A stretch of 64,000 nt of DNA from Caviibacterium pharyngocola. GTDB lineage: Bacteria; Pseudomonadota; Gammaproteobacteria; Enterobacterales; Pasteurellaceae. This document shows, in pieces, positions 9,223-19,053 of the stretch. Positions within the stretch are counted from its first letter, which is position 1. Every line of letters starts with the position of its first letter. The notes under the pieces are model-generated. The model had not been told where the DNA came from. It did no database searches and was given only the letters and a program-made list of their open reading frames with translations. The translations under genes and the position numbers were made by a program. Where the stretch lies: positions 1-64,000 of the forward strand of contig NZ_PHGZ01000015.1 of the NCBI RefSeq assembly GCF_002795405.1, in the 5' to 3' direction.

Positions 9223-9552
9223 TTAGGCTTGCGGGTGTCTTTCCGCAACTTCTTTCAACAAGGTTTGTAACTCGCCTTGTTGAAACATTTCCAACACAAT
9301 ATCACAGCCACCGATCAGCTCGCCTTCCACCCATAATTGTGGGAAAGTCGGCCAATTTGCATAAGCGGGCAATTCTGCGCGAATATCCGGATGTTGTAAA
9401 ATATCCACATAGCCGAAAGGCACTTGGCAATTAATCAATGCTTCTACCGCTCGTGCGGAAAATCCGCAAGACGGAAATTTCGGCGAGCCTTTCATATAAA
9501 TAAGGATCGGGTTTTCGCTAATTTGTTTTTTAATTTTTTCTAAGGTTTCCAT
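9223..9552 (-). CDS. grxD: Monothiol glutaredoxin Grx4
   Basis: A 109-residue cytoplasmic monothiol glutaredoxin. The single-cysteine active site CGFS and the glutathione-binding WPTFPQL and GGCDI motifs are intact. Such proteins bind a [2Fe-2S] cluster as bridged dimers and pass it to apo-proteins. I chose the ATG at 9552 because it starts the conserved METLEKIKKQI; the frame extends 16 codons further upstream without support. In Haemophilus influenzae grxD also neighbours the ompA/P5 gene; here the lemA-TPM genes lie between them. Confidence 0.95.
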   Translation of the reverse strand: METLEKIKKQISENPILIYMKGSPKFPSCGFSARAVEALINCQVPFGYVDILQHPDIRAELPAYANWPTFPQLWVEGELIGGCDIVLEMFQQGELQTLLKEVAERHPQA

Positions 9553-9636
9553 AATTTTCCTCAACTGGCATAAAGTGGCTAGATTGTAGCATAGGCGCAA
9601 TCAGATACCAATAAGCCGAGAGAAATAATCAACTAT

Positions 9637-10422
9637 TTACCAACTTCCGCCGGCGCCACCGCCACCAAAGCCGCCTCCGCCGAATCCACCGCCGGAGCCG
9701 CCTCCGAAGCCACCGCTACCAAATCCGCCGCCAAAACCACCGCCGTTTCCGCGACGACGTGAAAGCGTGGATTGCCGGCGTAAAATTTCGCTAGGATGAT
9801 TATTGGTCGGGCTGATATAAGGTGTTCGGCGCCAATTCAATTCGCCAAAAAGCACGAACAGCACAAAAATAGTGATCATTATGAAAGGAATATATTGTTC
9901 CCAACTGTCATCTTCCTCTTGTTGTGCATCAAATTCGCCTTTGCTGGCGGCAATGATATAATCCAAGCCGTTGCGAATACCTTTGGCGTAAAATCCTTGT
10001 TTAAATTGCGGCGTAATCGCATTTCGAATCACTTGTGACAAAAAGGCGTCCGGTAACACACCTTCCAAGCCCTGCCCCGTTGCAATAAAGATCTTTCGAT
10101 CATCTACGGCAATCAACATCAACACGCCGTTATTCAACTGTTTACGACCTATGCCCCATTTATCGCCCAAAGCAAAGGTATATTGCGCGATTTCGTATTC
10201 TCCGGTCGTCGGAACCAACACCACGGCAATTTGCGAACTGGTTTCCTTTGAATAATCGATAAGCTTTTGTTCAAGCTGCGCTTTTTCGCCTGTCGTGAGC
10301 GTGTTTGTATAATCATTGACATAACGAAACGGATTCGGACTTGCAGGAAAATTAACCGCCCACAAGCTCGAACAACAAAAAACAAACAGAAAAACCACCG
10401 CACTTTCCATTAATTTAATCAT
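9637..10422 (-). CDS. TPM-domain protein with glycine-rich tail (YgcG type)
   Basis: A 261-residue exported membrane protein: signal peptide (1-22), a TPM domain to about residue 165 with the conserved GKGxGLxG-like region, one membrane helix near 180-195, then a tail almost entirely Gly/Ser/Phe ending in GGAGGSW. TPM proteins with such tails are regularly encoded beside LemA, as here. Their function is unsettled; phosphatase-like and membrane stress roles have been proposed. It overlaps the preceding TPM gene by eight bases. The Gly-rich tail may be exposed in the periplasm or cytosol depending on topology, which the sequence leaves open. Confidence 0.85.
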   Translation of the reverse strand: MIKLMESAVVFLFVFCCSSLWAVNFPASPNPFRYVNDYTNTLTTGEKAQLEQKLIDYSKETSSQIAVVLVPTTGEYEIAQYTFALGDKWGIGRKQLNNGVLMLIAVDDRKIFIATGQGLEGVLPDAFLSQVIRNAITPQFKQGFYAKGIRNGLDYIIAASKGEFDAQQEEDDSWEQYIPFIMITIFVLFVLFGELNWRRTPYISPTNNHPSEILRRQSTLSRRRGNGGGFGGGFGSGGFGGGSGGGFGGGGFGGGGAGGSW

Positions 10423-10864
10423 TAATGATCACCTCGTTATCCAGTTCGTTTTTATCATCCGGTTGAACGGGAAAATGCTCGGCAAGTTTTTTTCCGCTTT
10501 GTTCAATCGCGGCAATAACACCTTGCGTATATTGATTTTGTTTGAAATGATCGATCATCAGTTCGCATTGGCTACGCCAAAATTCATCGCCGACATATTG
10601 GTGAATGCCTTGATCGCCGATAATCGCACATTGATGATCTTTATAAGCAATGTAAATCAACACGCCGTTACGCGCTTGCGTCACCGTCATTTCTAATTCG
10701 TCGAACACTTGCAATGCACGCTCTACCGCCGAATAAGTGCGGTCGGTTTTCGGCATATTTCGCTCGATATAAACGCGCAATTCCGCCGAACTCAACAATT
10801 CAAGGCGGTATATTGCCGCCTCGATTTGTTGTTTATCAAAAGGTATTCCGGAAAATAGCCCCAT
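10415..10864 (-). CDS. Small soluble TPM-domain protein
   Basis: A 149-residue protein that is essentially one TPM domain, with the recognisable core NGVLIYIAYKDHQCAIIGDQG. It has neither a signal peptide nor a membrane helix, unlike its partner downstream, so it should be cytoplasmic or a peripheral membrane protein. The cluster lemA-TPM-TPM is common in Proteobacteria. Nine bases separate it from lemA. It has diverged strongly from the other TPM copy and is not a recent duplicate. Confidence 0.82.
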   Translation of the reverse strand: MGLFSGIPFDKQQIEAAIYRLELLSSAELRVYIERNMPKTDRTYSAVERALQVFDELEMTVTQARNGVLIYIAYKDHQCAIIGDQGIHQYVGDEFWRSQCELMIDHFKQNQYTQGVIAAIEQSGKKLAEHFPVQPDDKNELDNEVIIND

Positions 10865-10873
10865 AGCAATACT

Positions 10874-11455
10874 CTAATTAAAGTTTACGACAGGTGCGTT
10901 TTCCGAACCGGCTGTCGATTTAAAATAAGGTTTTTCTTTAAACCCTAAAATCATCGCCGCTAATTTTGTCGGGAATTGGCGAACTTTTTGGTTATATTCA
11001 CGCGCCGCTTCATTAAAGGTATTACGCGCCACATTAATTCTGTTTTCCGTACCTTCAAGCTGCGCTTGTAAATTCATAAAGCCTTCGTGTGCTTTTAATT
11101 CCGGATATTTTTCGACCGTAACAAGTAAACGTGATAACGCGGAACCCACATTATTTTGTTCTTGTTGGAACTGCGCTAATTGTTCCTCGCTCATATTTGC
11201 CGGATCGATTTTCGTTTGGCTGGCTTTTGCACGCGCTTCAATCACTTGCGTTAAGGTTTCTTGTTCGAAATTCGCTTGACCTTTTACCGTATTGACTAAA
11301 TTCGGAATTAAATCGGCACGACGTTGATATTGCGATTCTACATTTGCCCAAACCGAATCGATTTTTTCTTCTGCTTGAACCAAACCGTTGTAGCTACTCA
11401 TTAGCGTAAAACCCGCAATAATCGCAACAATAATTACTAAAAGCCATTTTTTCAT
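10874..11455 (-). CDS. lemA: LemA family protein
   Basis: A 193-residue inner-membrane protein with an N-terminal helix (about 3-20) and a long antiparallel coiled-coil body containing the family core QYQRRADLIPNLVNTVKG. I chose the ATG at 11455, preceded by AAGGA; the 18 codons upstream are not conserved-looking. LemA proteins have the N-terminus outside and the coiled body in the cytosol; their role is unknown. First gene of the lemA-TPM-TPM unit, which starts just after the ompA terminator. Confidence 0.92.
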   Translation of the reverse strand: MKKWLLVIIVAIIAGFTLMSSYNGLVQAEEKIDSVWANVESQYQRRADLIPNLVNTVKGQANFEQETLTQVIEARAKASQTKIDPANMSEEQLAQFQQEQNNVGSALSRLLVTVEKYPELKAHEGFMNLQAQLEGTENRINVARNTFNEAAREYNQKVRQFPTKLAAMILGFKEKPYFKSTAGSENAPVVNFN

Positions 11456-11494
11456 AGGTGTGTCCTTATAAGGATAATTTTTTCTAAATATAAC

Positions 11495-11520
11495 AAAAGA
11501 CCTAAACATAGGTTTAGGTC
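11495..11520 (-). terminator. ompA terminator
   Basis: Perfect 9-bp stem GACCTAAAC/GTTTAGGTC with a 4-base loop. On the minus strand it is followed by TTTT; T-rich sequence lies on the other side too. It separates ompA from lemA. Confidence 0.85.
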
Positions 11521-11555
11521 TTTTTTAGGAAATTCATTAAAGAATTAACAAATAA

Positions 11556-12599
11556 TTATTTGTTACCTTTAACAGAAATTTCTACGCGACGGTCGTCAGC
11601 TAAACAAGCGATTAATGCTTTACGCGCTTTAACTGAGTCACATTTGTTACCTGTTACAGGGTTAGTTTTACCATAACCTGTTGCAGAGATAGCTTCTTGA
11701 GCAACACCTTTAGATACTAAGTAGTTAGCTACTGTATCAGCACGACGTTGAGATAATTTTAAGTTAGAAGCTTCTGAACCGATACGGTCAGTATAACCGG
11801 CAACTGCAACTTGTGGACCGCTTAATTGAGCGATTTCACCGTAGATACCGTCTAATACGCCTTGCGCTTCAGGTTTTAAGTTTGCTTTACCGAATGCGAA
11901 AGTAACGTCAGAGCTTAATGCGAAAGTTTTGCTTACAACTTCAGGAGCAACAACCGGAGCACCTTGACCGAAACGGTAAGATAAACCTGCAGTTACAGAA
12001 CCGATGCTTGGAGTGTAGTCAGCACGTGTACCGTCAGCATTTTTCAATTTACCAACTTTGTTGATCCATTGATATTCTAAGCGTAATGCCAATTCAGGTA
12101 ATGAAGGTAAGTTGTATTCAACACCAGCTGCGAATACCGGAGACACTTTTAAGCTGTGTTCACGTTCCCAAACGCCTTCGGAACCTTTTTTGTTTTTGTA
12201 GTCAGAACGGATTAAAGCTGCACCAACACGGCCGTAAACATCTAAACCGTCTAATACTTGGTAGCTACCTTTTAAGCTTAAGTGCGCACCGTGGTTAGTG
12301 TGTTTAGAAATAGTCACACCTTCTTCACGGATTTTAGCACGACCGAAATCGTCATAACCTAATTCAACGGCTAAACCTAAGTTATCTTGGTTAAGAACTT
12401 GGTAACCACCGAATACACCGTAAGTAAGGGAGTTACGTAAATAACCGTAACCTTCTTCTTCAAATTGTGTGTAACCATCGTGGAAAGATGCCCAACCAGC
12501 TTTTGCACCAGCATAGAAAGTATTTGCTTGTGGAGCTGCTTGTGCTACTGAAGCTGCTGCTAAACCAGCGATTGCTAATGCGATTGCAGTTTTTTTCAT
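11556..12599 (-). CDS. ompA: OmpA family outer-membrane porin (P5-like)
   Basis: A 347-residue outer-membrane protein. Signal peptide of about 21 residues ending AQA, an eight-stranded N-terminal barrel to about residue 210, a Pro/Val linker, and a C-terminal OmpA peptidoglycan-binding domain with GYTDRIGSEASNLKLSQRRA and two Cys near the end that usually form a disulfide. Codon use is that of a highly expressed gene. The four extracellular loops are of moderate length. The P5 homologue in H. influenzae is an adhesin and complement-resistance factor; that role is not shown here. Confidence 0.95.
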   Translation of the reverse strand: MKKTAIALAIAGLAAASVAQAAPQANTFYAGAKAGWASFHDGYTQFEEEGYGYLRNSLTYGVFGGYQVLNQDNLGLAVELGYDDFGRAKIREEGVTISKHTNHGAHLSLKGSYQVLDGLDVYGRVGAALIRSDYKNKKGSEGVWEREHSLKVSPVFAAGVEYNLPSLPELALRLEYQWINKVGKLKNADGTRADYTPSIGSVTAGLSYRFGQGAPVVAPEVVSKTFALSSDVTFAFGKANLKPEAQGVLDGIYGEIAQLSGPQVAVAGYTDRIGSEASNLKLSQRRADTVANYLVSKGVAQEAISATGYGKTNPVTGNKCDSVKARKALIACLADDRRVEISVKGNK

Positions 12600-13141
12600 T
12601 TGGATGATCCTCTATTTAGTCATCAATAAAATTAAAAATTAAAGTTCCATCTAACTCTAGCTGAAACCTAAACACGATTTAGTGTTATAGTGATCTTAAA
12701 CTTTTTTTATAAAAAAACAAACTTTTTTTTATAAAAACGAACTTTTTCTTCGCTCGATAGTTTAAAATGCGTATCCGTTAGGGTATCGAATTTGCCCTAT
12801 CTCTCCTTTTGACAAATTCATTTTCTTCAGTTTCCTAAAGAATTGTTCAAAAGTATGCATATTATCATCTTGAAAAAATAGAAAATCAAACACTTTTTGC
12901 ATATTTAGCTCAAAAAACAAACAGTCAACATCCTAAATCTGCTATTTTTTGAACTTTTTTTGAAGCCAATAACACTCCATAAGAAGTAATGCCTTATTCG
13001 GTTAATTTCATTGAGAAGATTTATCCCTATATATAAAGCAGAAAATTTTTCTAACTAAACACGGCAGATATGCTAGAATTTCCGACTAAATTCGCTGTTT
13101 TAAACTTATTTACTTAACCGATGTCAATGAGAGTAATATAA
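12600..13141. other. 542-base intergenic region between ompA and ydiJ
   Basis: No gene is evident on either strand. Next to ompA the minus strand has TATAAC (about 12683-12689) that could serve as its -10. A T/A-rich unit AAACTTTTTTTATAAAAA occurs twice in tandem (about 12698-12740), with a third partial copy after it. On the ydiJ side ATATGCTAGAAT (about 13068-13079) is a plausible -10 region. The long A+T-rich stretch suits a strong, regulated ompA promoter. Confidence 0.4.
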
Positions 13142-16100
13142 ATGCTGCCACGTTTAAATGATATTCCCCAATTAAATGAACTTGTTTCCGATTATTTACA
13201 AGAACTCGCTCGTCAACATTTTGACGGCGATATTGCCTCTGGTTACGGCGAACGGCTCAGTCTGGCAACGGATAACAGCGTTTATCAACAAATTCCGCAA
13301 GCAATTTTGTTTCCGAAGAATACGGCGGATGTGGTACGAATCACTAAGCTCGCCCAACAAGAAAAATATCTTTCTTTAACTTTTACACCGCGCGGCGGCG
13401 GCACGGGCACCAACGGGCAAGCCGTGAATAACAATATTATCGTCGATTTATCCCGCTATATGACGCAGATTTTAGAATTTAACGCGGAAGAACGTTGGGT
13501 GCGCGTCCAAGCGGGCGTGGTGAAAGACCAATTAAATCAATTTCTCAAACCTTACGGCTTATTTTTTTCACCGGAATTATCCACCAGCAACCGCGCGACC
13601 TTAGGCGGAATGATCAATACCGACGCCTCCGGACAAGGTTCGCTAAAATACGGCAAAACTTCCAACCACGTTTTAGGCTTACGCGCCGTTTTAATTAACG
13701 GCGAAATATTAGATACAAGTGCGGTCAAAACCGAAGGTTTTTTGGAAAATTTGGCGCAACAAAAATTACCTGCATTGAGTAAAACGCTACATCAAGAAAT
13801 TTTTCAACGTTGTCGAGATAAACGACAAACCATTTTGTGCGATTTACCGCAGCTCAATCGTTTTTTAACCGGCTATGATTTAAAAAACGTCTTTAACGAC
13901 GACGAAAGCGAATTTAATTTAACCCGTATATTAACCGGCTCGGAAGGATCATTGGCATTTATTTGCGAAGCGACCTTAAATCTAACGCCGATTCCGCAAT
14001 ATCGCACCTTGATCAATATTAAATACCGTTCTTTTGATGCGGCGTTGCGCAATGCACCTTTTATGGTCAAAGCCGAAGCGCTTTCGGTGGAAACCATCGA
14101 TTCAAAAGTACTGAATTTGGCGAAACAAGATATTATTTGGCATTCCGTTAATGAATTATTGACCGAAGATCCGAATAATCCGATTTTAGGGTTAAATATT
14201 GTCGAATATGCCGGCAATAATCAAACCTTGATCGAAAAACAAGTCCGTCACCTATGTGAACAGCTTGATGAAAAAATTCAACGTAAACAAGATGATATTA
14301 TCGGCTATCAAATTTGCTCCGATTTAACTTCGATCGAACGGATTTATGCAATGCGCAAAAAAGCGGTGGGCTTATTAGGCAATGCCAAAGGCAACGCGAA
14401 ACCGATTCCTTTTGTGGAAGATACTTGCGTACCACCCGAACATCTTGCCGATTATATCGGTGAATTCCGCGCCTTATTGGATAAACATCAGTTGCAATAC
14501 GGAATGTTCGGTCACGTTGATGCCGGCGTTTTACACGTTCGTCCCGCCTTAGATTTATGTGATAAACAACAGGTTCTGCTTTTTAAAGAAATATCCGATC
14601 GCGTGGTTGAATTAACCCATAAATATGGCGGCTTAATTTGGGGTGAACACGGTAAAGGAATGCGCTCCCATTACGGCGAAACCTTCTTCACGCCGGAACT
14701 GTGGCAAGAATTGCGTTATATAAAATCTTTGTTCGATCCGCATAATCGCTTGAATCCGGGGAAAATTTGCACGCCGTTAAATAATGACGCGTCACTCTAC
14801 TCCATTCTTTCGCCGATGCGTGCCGATCAAGATCGCCAAATTCCGATTCAAATGCGCGAAGAATTTTCCGGCGCAATGAATTGTAACGGGAACGGCTTGT
14901 GCTTTAATTTTGACGTTAACAGCACAATGTGCCCGTCAATGAAAGTCAGCAAAAATCGCCTTTATTCGCCGAAAGGGCGCGCAGCGATGATTCGAGAATG
15001 GCTGCGTTTAATGGCGAACGAACAGGTTCAGCCGGCGCAGTTGGACTTCCGCCAAACGGAAATTAAGCTCACCGATTTGCTTGCACGCATTGGTAATACT
15101 ATCAAAAAACGTCGCGGCGAATACGATTTTTCGCACGAAGTGAAAGCGGCGATGGATACTTGTTTAGCCTGTAAAGCTTGCGCCAGCCAGTGCCCGATTA
15201 AAATCGACGTGGCAAGTTTCCGCTCGAAATTCGTTTATTTTTATCACAGTCGCTATTTGCGCCCGTTAAAAGATTATGTCGTCTCCAATGTGGAAACCGT
15301 CGCGCCGTTAATGGCGAAAGCGCCGACATTCTTTAATTTCTTTACTGCGGCGAAATTAACCAAACCGCTTGCGGAAAAAATATTGGGAATGACGGATTTG
15401 CCGTTGCTCAGCGTGCCTTCGTTGCAACAACAATTAGTGGAAATCGGCTATCAAGGTTATTCGCTCGAACAATTAGAAACACTGAATGCACAAGAAAAAC
15501 AGGATATGCTGCTCATCGTGCAAGATCCGTTTACCTCTTATTATGATGCCAAAGTGGTTGCCGATTTCGTTCGTTTAACCCAAAAACTCGGTTATAAACC
15601 GGTGGTTTTACCTTTTAATCCGAACGGCAAAGCACAGCATATTAAAGGCTTTTTGAACCGCTTTGCCAAAACCGCAAAAAACCAAGCGGAATTTTTAAAT
15701 CGAATGACGAAGTTATCCCTGCCGTTGGTTGGCGTTGATCCGGCGATTGTGTTGTCTTATCGCGATGAATATAAAGAAGTGCTTGGGCAAAATCGCGGTG
15801 ATTTCCAAGTGATTACCGCGCACGAATGGTTAAAAGTTCAACTTCAATCGGAAGCACGCCAAAGTGCGGTGAAAAATTTGCTTAAAAATGACCGCACTTC
15901 TGACGAAATATGGCATTTATATCCGCATTGCACCGAATCCACCGCGATGCCGAACAGCCCGAAAGAATGGCAAGGCATTTTTGCCGCATTCGGTCAACAA
16001 CTAGCCGTTGAAAACGTCGGTTGCTGCGGAATGGCGGGCACGTTCGGACACGAAACTCAACATATTGCGATGTCAAAAGAAATTTATGCGTCTTCTTGGG

Positions 16101-16231
16101 CGAAAAAATTAGCCGGAAAAAATCCGGAATATTGCTTGGCAACCGGCTATTCTTGCCGTAGTCAGGTAAAACGTTTGGAGCATTGGCAGCCGAAACATCC
16201 GGTTCAAGCCTTATTAACCTTGCTTAAATAA
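13142..16231 (+). CDS. ydiJ: FAD/Fe-S D-2-hydroxyacid dehydrogenase, YdiJ-like
   Basis: A 1029-residue fusion enzyme. The N-terminal FAD-binding half has FTPRGGGTGTNGQ and the FAD-oxidase C-domain with GHVDAGVLHVRP and ELTHKYGGLIWGEHGKGMRS. Next comes a ferredoxin-type cluster site CLACKACASQCP near residue 680, and a CCG-type domain with NVGCCGMAGTFGHE near the end. E. coli YdiJ is about 1018 residues and oxidises D-2-hydroxyglutarate; related fusions act on D-lactate, so the substrate is uncertain. An uptake-signal dyad lies inside the gene. It opens a unit with menI and hemH. Confidence 0.9.
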   Translation: MLPRLNDIPQLNELVSDYLQELARQHFDGDIASGYGERLSLATDNSVYQQIPQAILFPKNTADVVRITKLAQQEKYLSLTFTPRGGGTGTNGQAVNNNIIVDLSRYMTQILEFNAEERWVRVQAGVVKDQLNQFLKPYGLFFSPELSTSNRATLGGMINTDASGQGSLKYGKTSNHVLGLRAVLINGEILDTSAVKTEGFLENLAQQKLPALSKTLHQEIFQRCRDKRQTILCDLPQLNRFLTGYDLKNVFNDDESEFNLTRILTGSEGSLAFICEATLNLTPIPQYRTLINIKYRSFDAALRNAPFMVKAEALSVETIDSKVLNLAKQDIIWHSVNELLTEDPNNPILGLNIVEYAGNNQTLIEKQVRHLCEQLDEKIQRKQDDIIGYQICSDLTSIERIYAMRKKAVGLLGNAKGNAKPIPFVEDTCVPPEHLADYIGEFRALLDKHQLQYGMFGHVDAGVLHVRPALDLCDKQQVLLFKEISDRVVELTHKYGGLIWGEHGKGMRSHYGETFFTPELWQELRYIKSLFDPHNRLNPGKICTPLNNDASLYSILSPMRADQDRQIPIQMREEFSGAMNCNGNGLCFNFDVNSTMCPSMKVSKNRLYSPKGRAAMIREWLRLMANEQVQPAQLDFRQTEIKLTDLLARIGNTIKKRRGEYDFSHEVKAAMDTCLACKACASQCPIKIDVASFRSKFVYFYHSRYLRPLKDYVVSNVETVAPLMAKAPTFFNFFTAAKLTKPLAEKILGMTDLPLLSVPSLQQQLVEIGYQGYSLEQLETLNAQEKQDMLLIVQDPFTSYYDAKVVADFVRLTQKLGYKPVVLPFNPNGKAQHIKGFLNRFAKTAKNQAEFLNRMTKLSLPLVGVDPAIVLSYRDEYKEVLGQNRGDFQVITAHEWLKVQLQSEARQSAVKNLLKNDRTSDEIWHLYPHCTESTAMPNSPKEWQGIFAAFGQQLAVENVGCCGMAGTFGHETQHIAMSKEIYASSWAKKLAGKNPEYCLATGYSCRSQVKRLEHWQPKHPVQALLTLLK
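15862..15899. repeat. Intragenic uptake-signal dyad
   Basis: AAGTGCGGT at 15862-15870 and its reverse complement at 15891-15899, separated by 20 bases, inside ydiJ. Paired uptake signals normally sit at gene ends as terminators; this one is in coding sequence and no T-run follows. Confidence 0.85.
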
Positions 16232-16252
16232 ATCCTTGGTTGAGATCACAAG

Positions 16253-16672
16253 ATGAACATTTGGAAAAAACAATTCAGCCTTAAACAACTCAATCGTCTT
16301 AATGAAGGCTGCGCGGTCGATCATTTAGGCATTGAATTCACCGCACAAGGCGATGATTGGCTGGAAGCTACGATGACGGTAAACCATAAAACCACGCAAC
16401 CGATGGGCTTGTTACACGGCGGCATTTCCGCCGCCCTTGCCGAAACGGTCGGTTCCCTCGCCGGTTTTTGTTGCGTCGAACAACATCAGGCGGTGGTCGG
16501 CATTGAATTAAACGCCAGCCATTTGCGCCCTGTCAGCGGCGGAAATATGATCGCCAAAGCTTCTCCCGTACGTTTGGGAAAAACCTTGCACGTTTGGCAA
16601 ATCGATATCCGCGATCAACAAGATAAACTCTGTTGTAGTGCACGTTTAACGCTTTCGGTAATCAATCAATGA
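16253..16672 (+). CDS. menI: Hotdog-fold acyl-CoA thioesterase (YdiI/MenI-like)
   Basis: A 139-residue single hotdog domain. The motif [17 protein letters not shown] carries the helix Glu used as catalytic base in the PaaI/YdiI group, and [12 protein letters not shown] is the second conserved strand. Family members hydrolyse 1,4-dihydroxy-2-naphthoyl-CoA in menaquinone synthesis or other aroyl-CoAs. It lies 21 bases after ydiJ and overlaps hemH by ATGA. In H. influenzae the homologue has the same neighbours. Substrate assignment is from family knowledge. Confidence 0.88.
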   Translation: MNIWKKQFSLKQLNRLNEGCAVDHLGIEFTAQGDDWLEATMTVNHKTTQPMGLLHGGISAALAETVGSLAGFCCVEQHQAVVGIELNASHLRPVSGGNMIAKASPVRLGKTLHVWQIDIRDQQDKLCCSARLTLSVINQ

Positions 16673-17640
16673 AAAAGATCGGTATTATTCTCTCCAATTT
16701 AGGCACGCCGGACAGCCCAACGCCGCAAGCCGTCGCCCGTTATTTATGGCAATTTTTAACGGATCCGCGCGTGGTGGATTTGCCTCGTTGGCGCTGGCTA
16801 CCCTTATTGAAATGGATTATTCTGCCGCGTCGCGCCAAACGAATCGCCAAAACTTATCAATCGGTTTGGCAAGCCGAAGGATCACCGTTGCTGGCGATTA
16901 CCCGTCGGCAGCAAGCCGCGCTGCAACAATATCTGGAAAACCAAGGGTTGGATTGTATCGTGGAAATCGGAATGACTTACGGCAATCCTTCGATGGCAAG
17001 TGCGGTGCAAAATTTAATTGAAAAACAAACGGATGAAATTATCGTACTGCCGCTTTATCCGCAATACAGCAGCACCACGACCGGCGCCGCATTGGATAGT
17101 TTTACCGCCGTCTTAAAAAATCACCGCGCCATTCCGCCGTTTAAATTCATTCATTCTTATCATTTGGATGAAAATTATATTCAAGCTTTGGCGGAATCGA
17201 TCAAAGTGCGGTTTAAATCCGATGAGTTTTTACTTTTTTCTTTTCACGGTATTCCGTTGCGTTATGAAGAAAACGGCGATTATTACCGCGAACACTGCAA
17301 ACAAACGGTGTTAGCCGTGGTGGATCAGCTAGGTTTAAGCGAGAATCAATGGGGTTTATCCTTCCAATCTCGTTTCGGGCGAGAAGAATGGTTGCAACCT
17401 TATACGGATCAAGAAATGAAAAACATTACCGCTCGCCAAGGCGTGCAAAAAATCGCCCTGATTTGTCCGGGATTTGCCGCCGATTGCCTGGAAACCCTTG
17501 AAGAAATCGAGCAGGAAAATCGCGCGCTTTTCCTACAACACGGCGGCACGGAGTTTCAATATATTCCGGCGCTGAATGCCGATAAATCGCACATTGAAAT
17601 GTTAGCAAAACTCATTTTAAACGAAGTGCGAGAACGATAA
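16669..17640 (+). CDS. hemH: Ferrochelatase
   Basis: A 323-residue enzyme inserting ferrous iron into protoporphyrin IX, the last step of haem synthesis. Typical motifs are [10 protein letters not shown] at the N-terminus, [14 protein letters not shown], the active-site FSFHGIP and the conserved [17 protein letters not shown]. The length fits the usual 320-residue proteobacterial form, with no C-terminal cluster extension. Its presence means the organism can make haem from protoporphyrin even if earlier steps are missing, a variable trait in this family. Confidence 0.95.
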   Translation: MKKIGIILSNLGTPDSPTPQAVARYLWQFLTDPRVVDLPRWRWLPLLKWIILPRRAKRIAKTYQSVWQAEGSPLLAITRRQQAALQQYLENQGLDCIVEIGMTYGNPSMASAVQNLIEKQTDEIIVLPLYPQYSSTTTGAALDSFTAVLKNHRAIPPFKFIHSYHLDENYIQALAESIKVRFKSDEFLLFSFHGIPLRYEENGDYYREHCKQTVLAVVDQLGLSENQWGLSFQSRFGREEWLQPYTDQEMKNITARQGVQKIALICPGFAADCLETLEEIEQENRALFLQHGGTEFQYIPALNADKSHIEMLAKLILNEVRER

Positions 17641-17707
17641 AAAAGCGGGCAATGCAATCCCAAAGTCGGGCTAACCGTTCAGCTAATTAAAATACCCTCT
17701 TAATCCA

Positions 17708-17765
17708 AGCGCGGTCAGACAGATTTAGTTACATCCACTGACCTCTAAATTAACCTGACCGCGCT
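17708..17765. repeat. Inverted repeat between hemH and selD
   Basis: An 11-bp perfect inverted repeat, AGCGCGGTCAG (17708-17718) with CTGACCGCGCT (17755-17765), around a 36-base spacer. The core differs from the uptake signal AAGTGCGGT at one base (AAGCGCGGT). It lies between convergent genes hemH and selD and could be a decayed uptake-signal dyad; no clear T-run is present. Confidence 0.6.
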
Positions 17766-17826
17766 GTGAGAGTGGCAAAGCCACTCAACTATGCGTAACC
17801 GATTGCGACCGCAGGTCGCTGTCGGA

Positions 17827-18918
17827 CTATATCACCGTGACAATCGGTTTATCCTTACGTTCCAGCAAGCGTCCTATTTCGATTAATTCGATACCCTGTT
17901 CGCGCGCCACGTTTTTCACTTGTTCTTCGCTTTCCGCTTTCACCGCGATCAATAAACCGCCGGAGGTTTGCGGATCACATAATACGGATTTTTGCAGATC
18001 GGTCATCGGACCGACTTTGTGGCCGTAACTTTCGAAATTGCGTCCGGTTCCGCCCGGAATACAGCCTTTTTCAATATAGCGAATGACACCGTCTAAAGTT
18101 TTGATTTTGTCGAAAAAAACCTCCGTACTTAACTCGGATCCTTCGCAAATTTCGATAAGATGCCCTAATAATCCGAATCCTGTGACATCGGTCATTGCGG
18201 TAATGTCGTCAATTTCGGCAAATAAACTGCCGATATCGTTCATTTTACACATTGTTTCCGTCGCCAATCCTTTGTGTTCGGCTTTCAGCTTGCCTTTTTT
18301 CTCCGCCGTGGTTAACACGCCGATACCGAGCGGTTTGGTTAAATAAAGGTTACAACCTGCTTGCGCCGAGGCGTTTTTCTTCACTTTTTCGGTGTTGATG
18401 ATACCGGTGACCGCCAACCCGAAAATCGGTTCCGGCGCGTCGATAGAATGTCCGCCGGCAAGGGCGATACCCGCTTGTCGGCAGGCAAAACGTCCGCCGT
18501 CCACAATTTTTTGCGCCACGGACGCCGGCAATAATTTAATCGGAAAACCTAAAATCGCAATCGCCATAATCGGTTTACCGCCCATTGCAAAAATATCGCT
18601 GATAGCATTGGTAGCGGCGATTCGCCCGAAATCAAAAGGATCATCGACAATCGGCATAAAAAAATCCGTGGTGCTGATAATCCCGATACCATTGCCAATA
18701 TCATACACCGCCGCGTCGTCTTTCGTTTCGTTGCCCACCAATAAATGCGGGTCAACGAATTTTTCCATTTCCGAATGTAAAATACTTTCCAGCACTTTCG
18801 GTGAAATCTTACAACCGCAACCCGCACCGTGACTATATTGGGTTAATCTGACGGTTTGCGTAACGGTTTCGTTTAATTCGTGCTGAATATCGTTCAATTT
18901 TGTGTTTTCCGCTTGCAT
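17827..18918 (-). CDS. selD: Selenophosphate synthetase (Cys form)
   Basis: Makes selenophosphate from selenide and ATP for selenocysteine and selenouridine synthesis. I chose the ATG at 18918, preceded by AAAGGAG, giving 363 residues; the frame runs 80 codons further upstream without family resemblance. The catalytic region is [10 protein letters not shown], with TGC (Cys) at the position where H. influenzae SelD itself has selenocysteine (UGA). ATP-binding motifs with [11 protein letters not shown] and the AxxDxxAMGG-like segment are intact. It is convergent with hemH and divergent from gntR. Confidence 0.94.
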   Translation of the reverse strand: MQAENTKLNDIQHELNETVTQTVRLTQYSHGAGCGCKISPKVLESILHSEMEKFVDPHLLVGNETKDDAAVYDIGNGIGIISTTDFFMPIVDDPFDFGRIAATNAISDIFAMGGKPIMAIAILGFPIKLLPASVAQKIVDGGRFACRQAGIALAGGHSIDAPEPIFGLAVTGIINTEKVKKNASAQAGCNLYLTKPLGIGVLTTAEKKGKLKAEHKGLATETMCKMNDIGSLFAEIDDITAMTDVTGFGLLGHLIEICEGSELSTEVFFDKIKTLDGVIRYIEKGCIPGGTGRNFESYGHKVGPMTDLQKSVLCDPQTSGGLLIAVKAESEEQVKNVAREQGIELIEIGRLLERKDKPIVTVI

Positions 18919-19053
18919 TTTCAACTCCTTTGAAGGTCGATTTTGTTGAATTATACCGCCGTTTGCACGAAAGTGTCTAAAAGTGCGGTGAAATTTTTGT
19001 GATTTTCTCAGGTTCTTTATACAATAAGCGCAAGAAAATAAAAAAGGAAGATT

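Noticed and set aside
18780-18850. In-frame selenocysteine codon in selD
   Set aside because: The active-site codon is TGC, and no TGA interrupts the frame.
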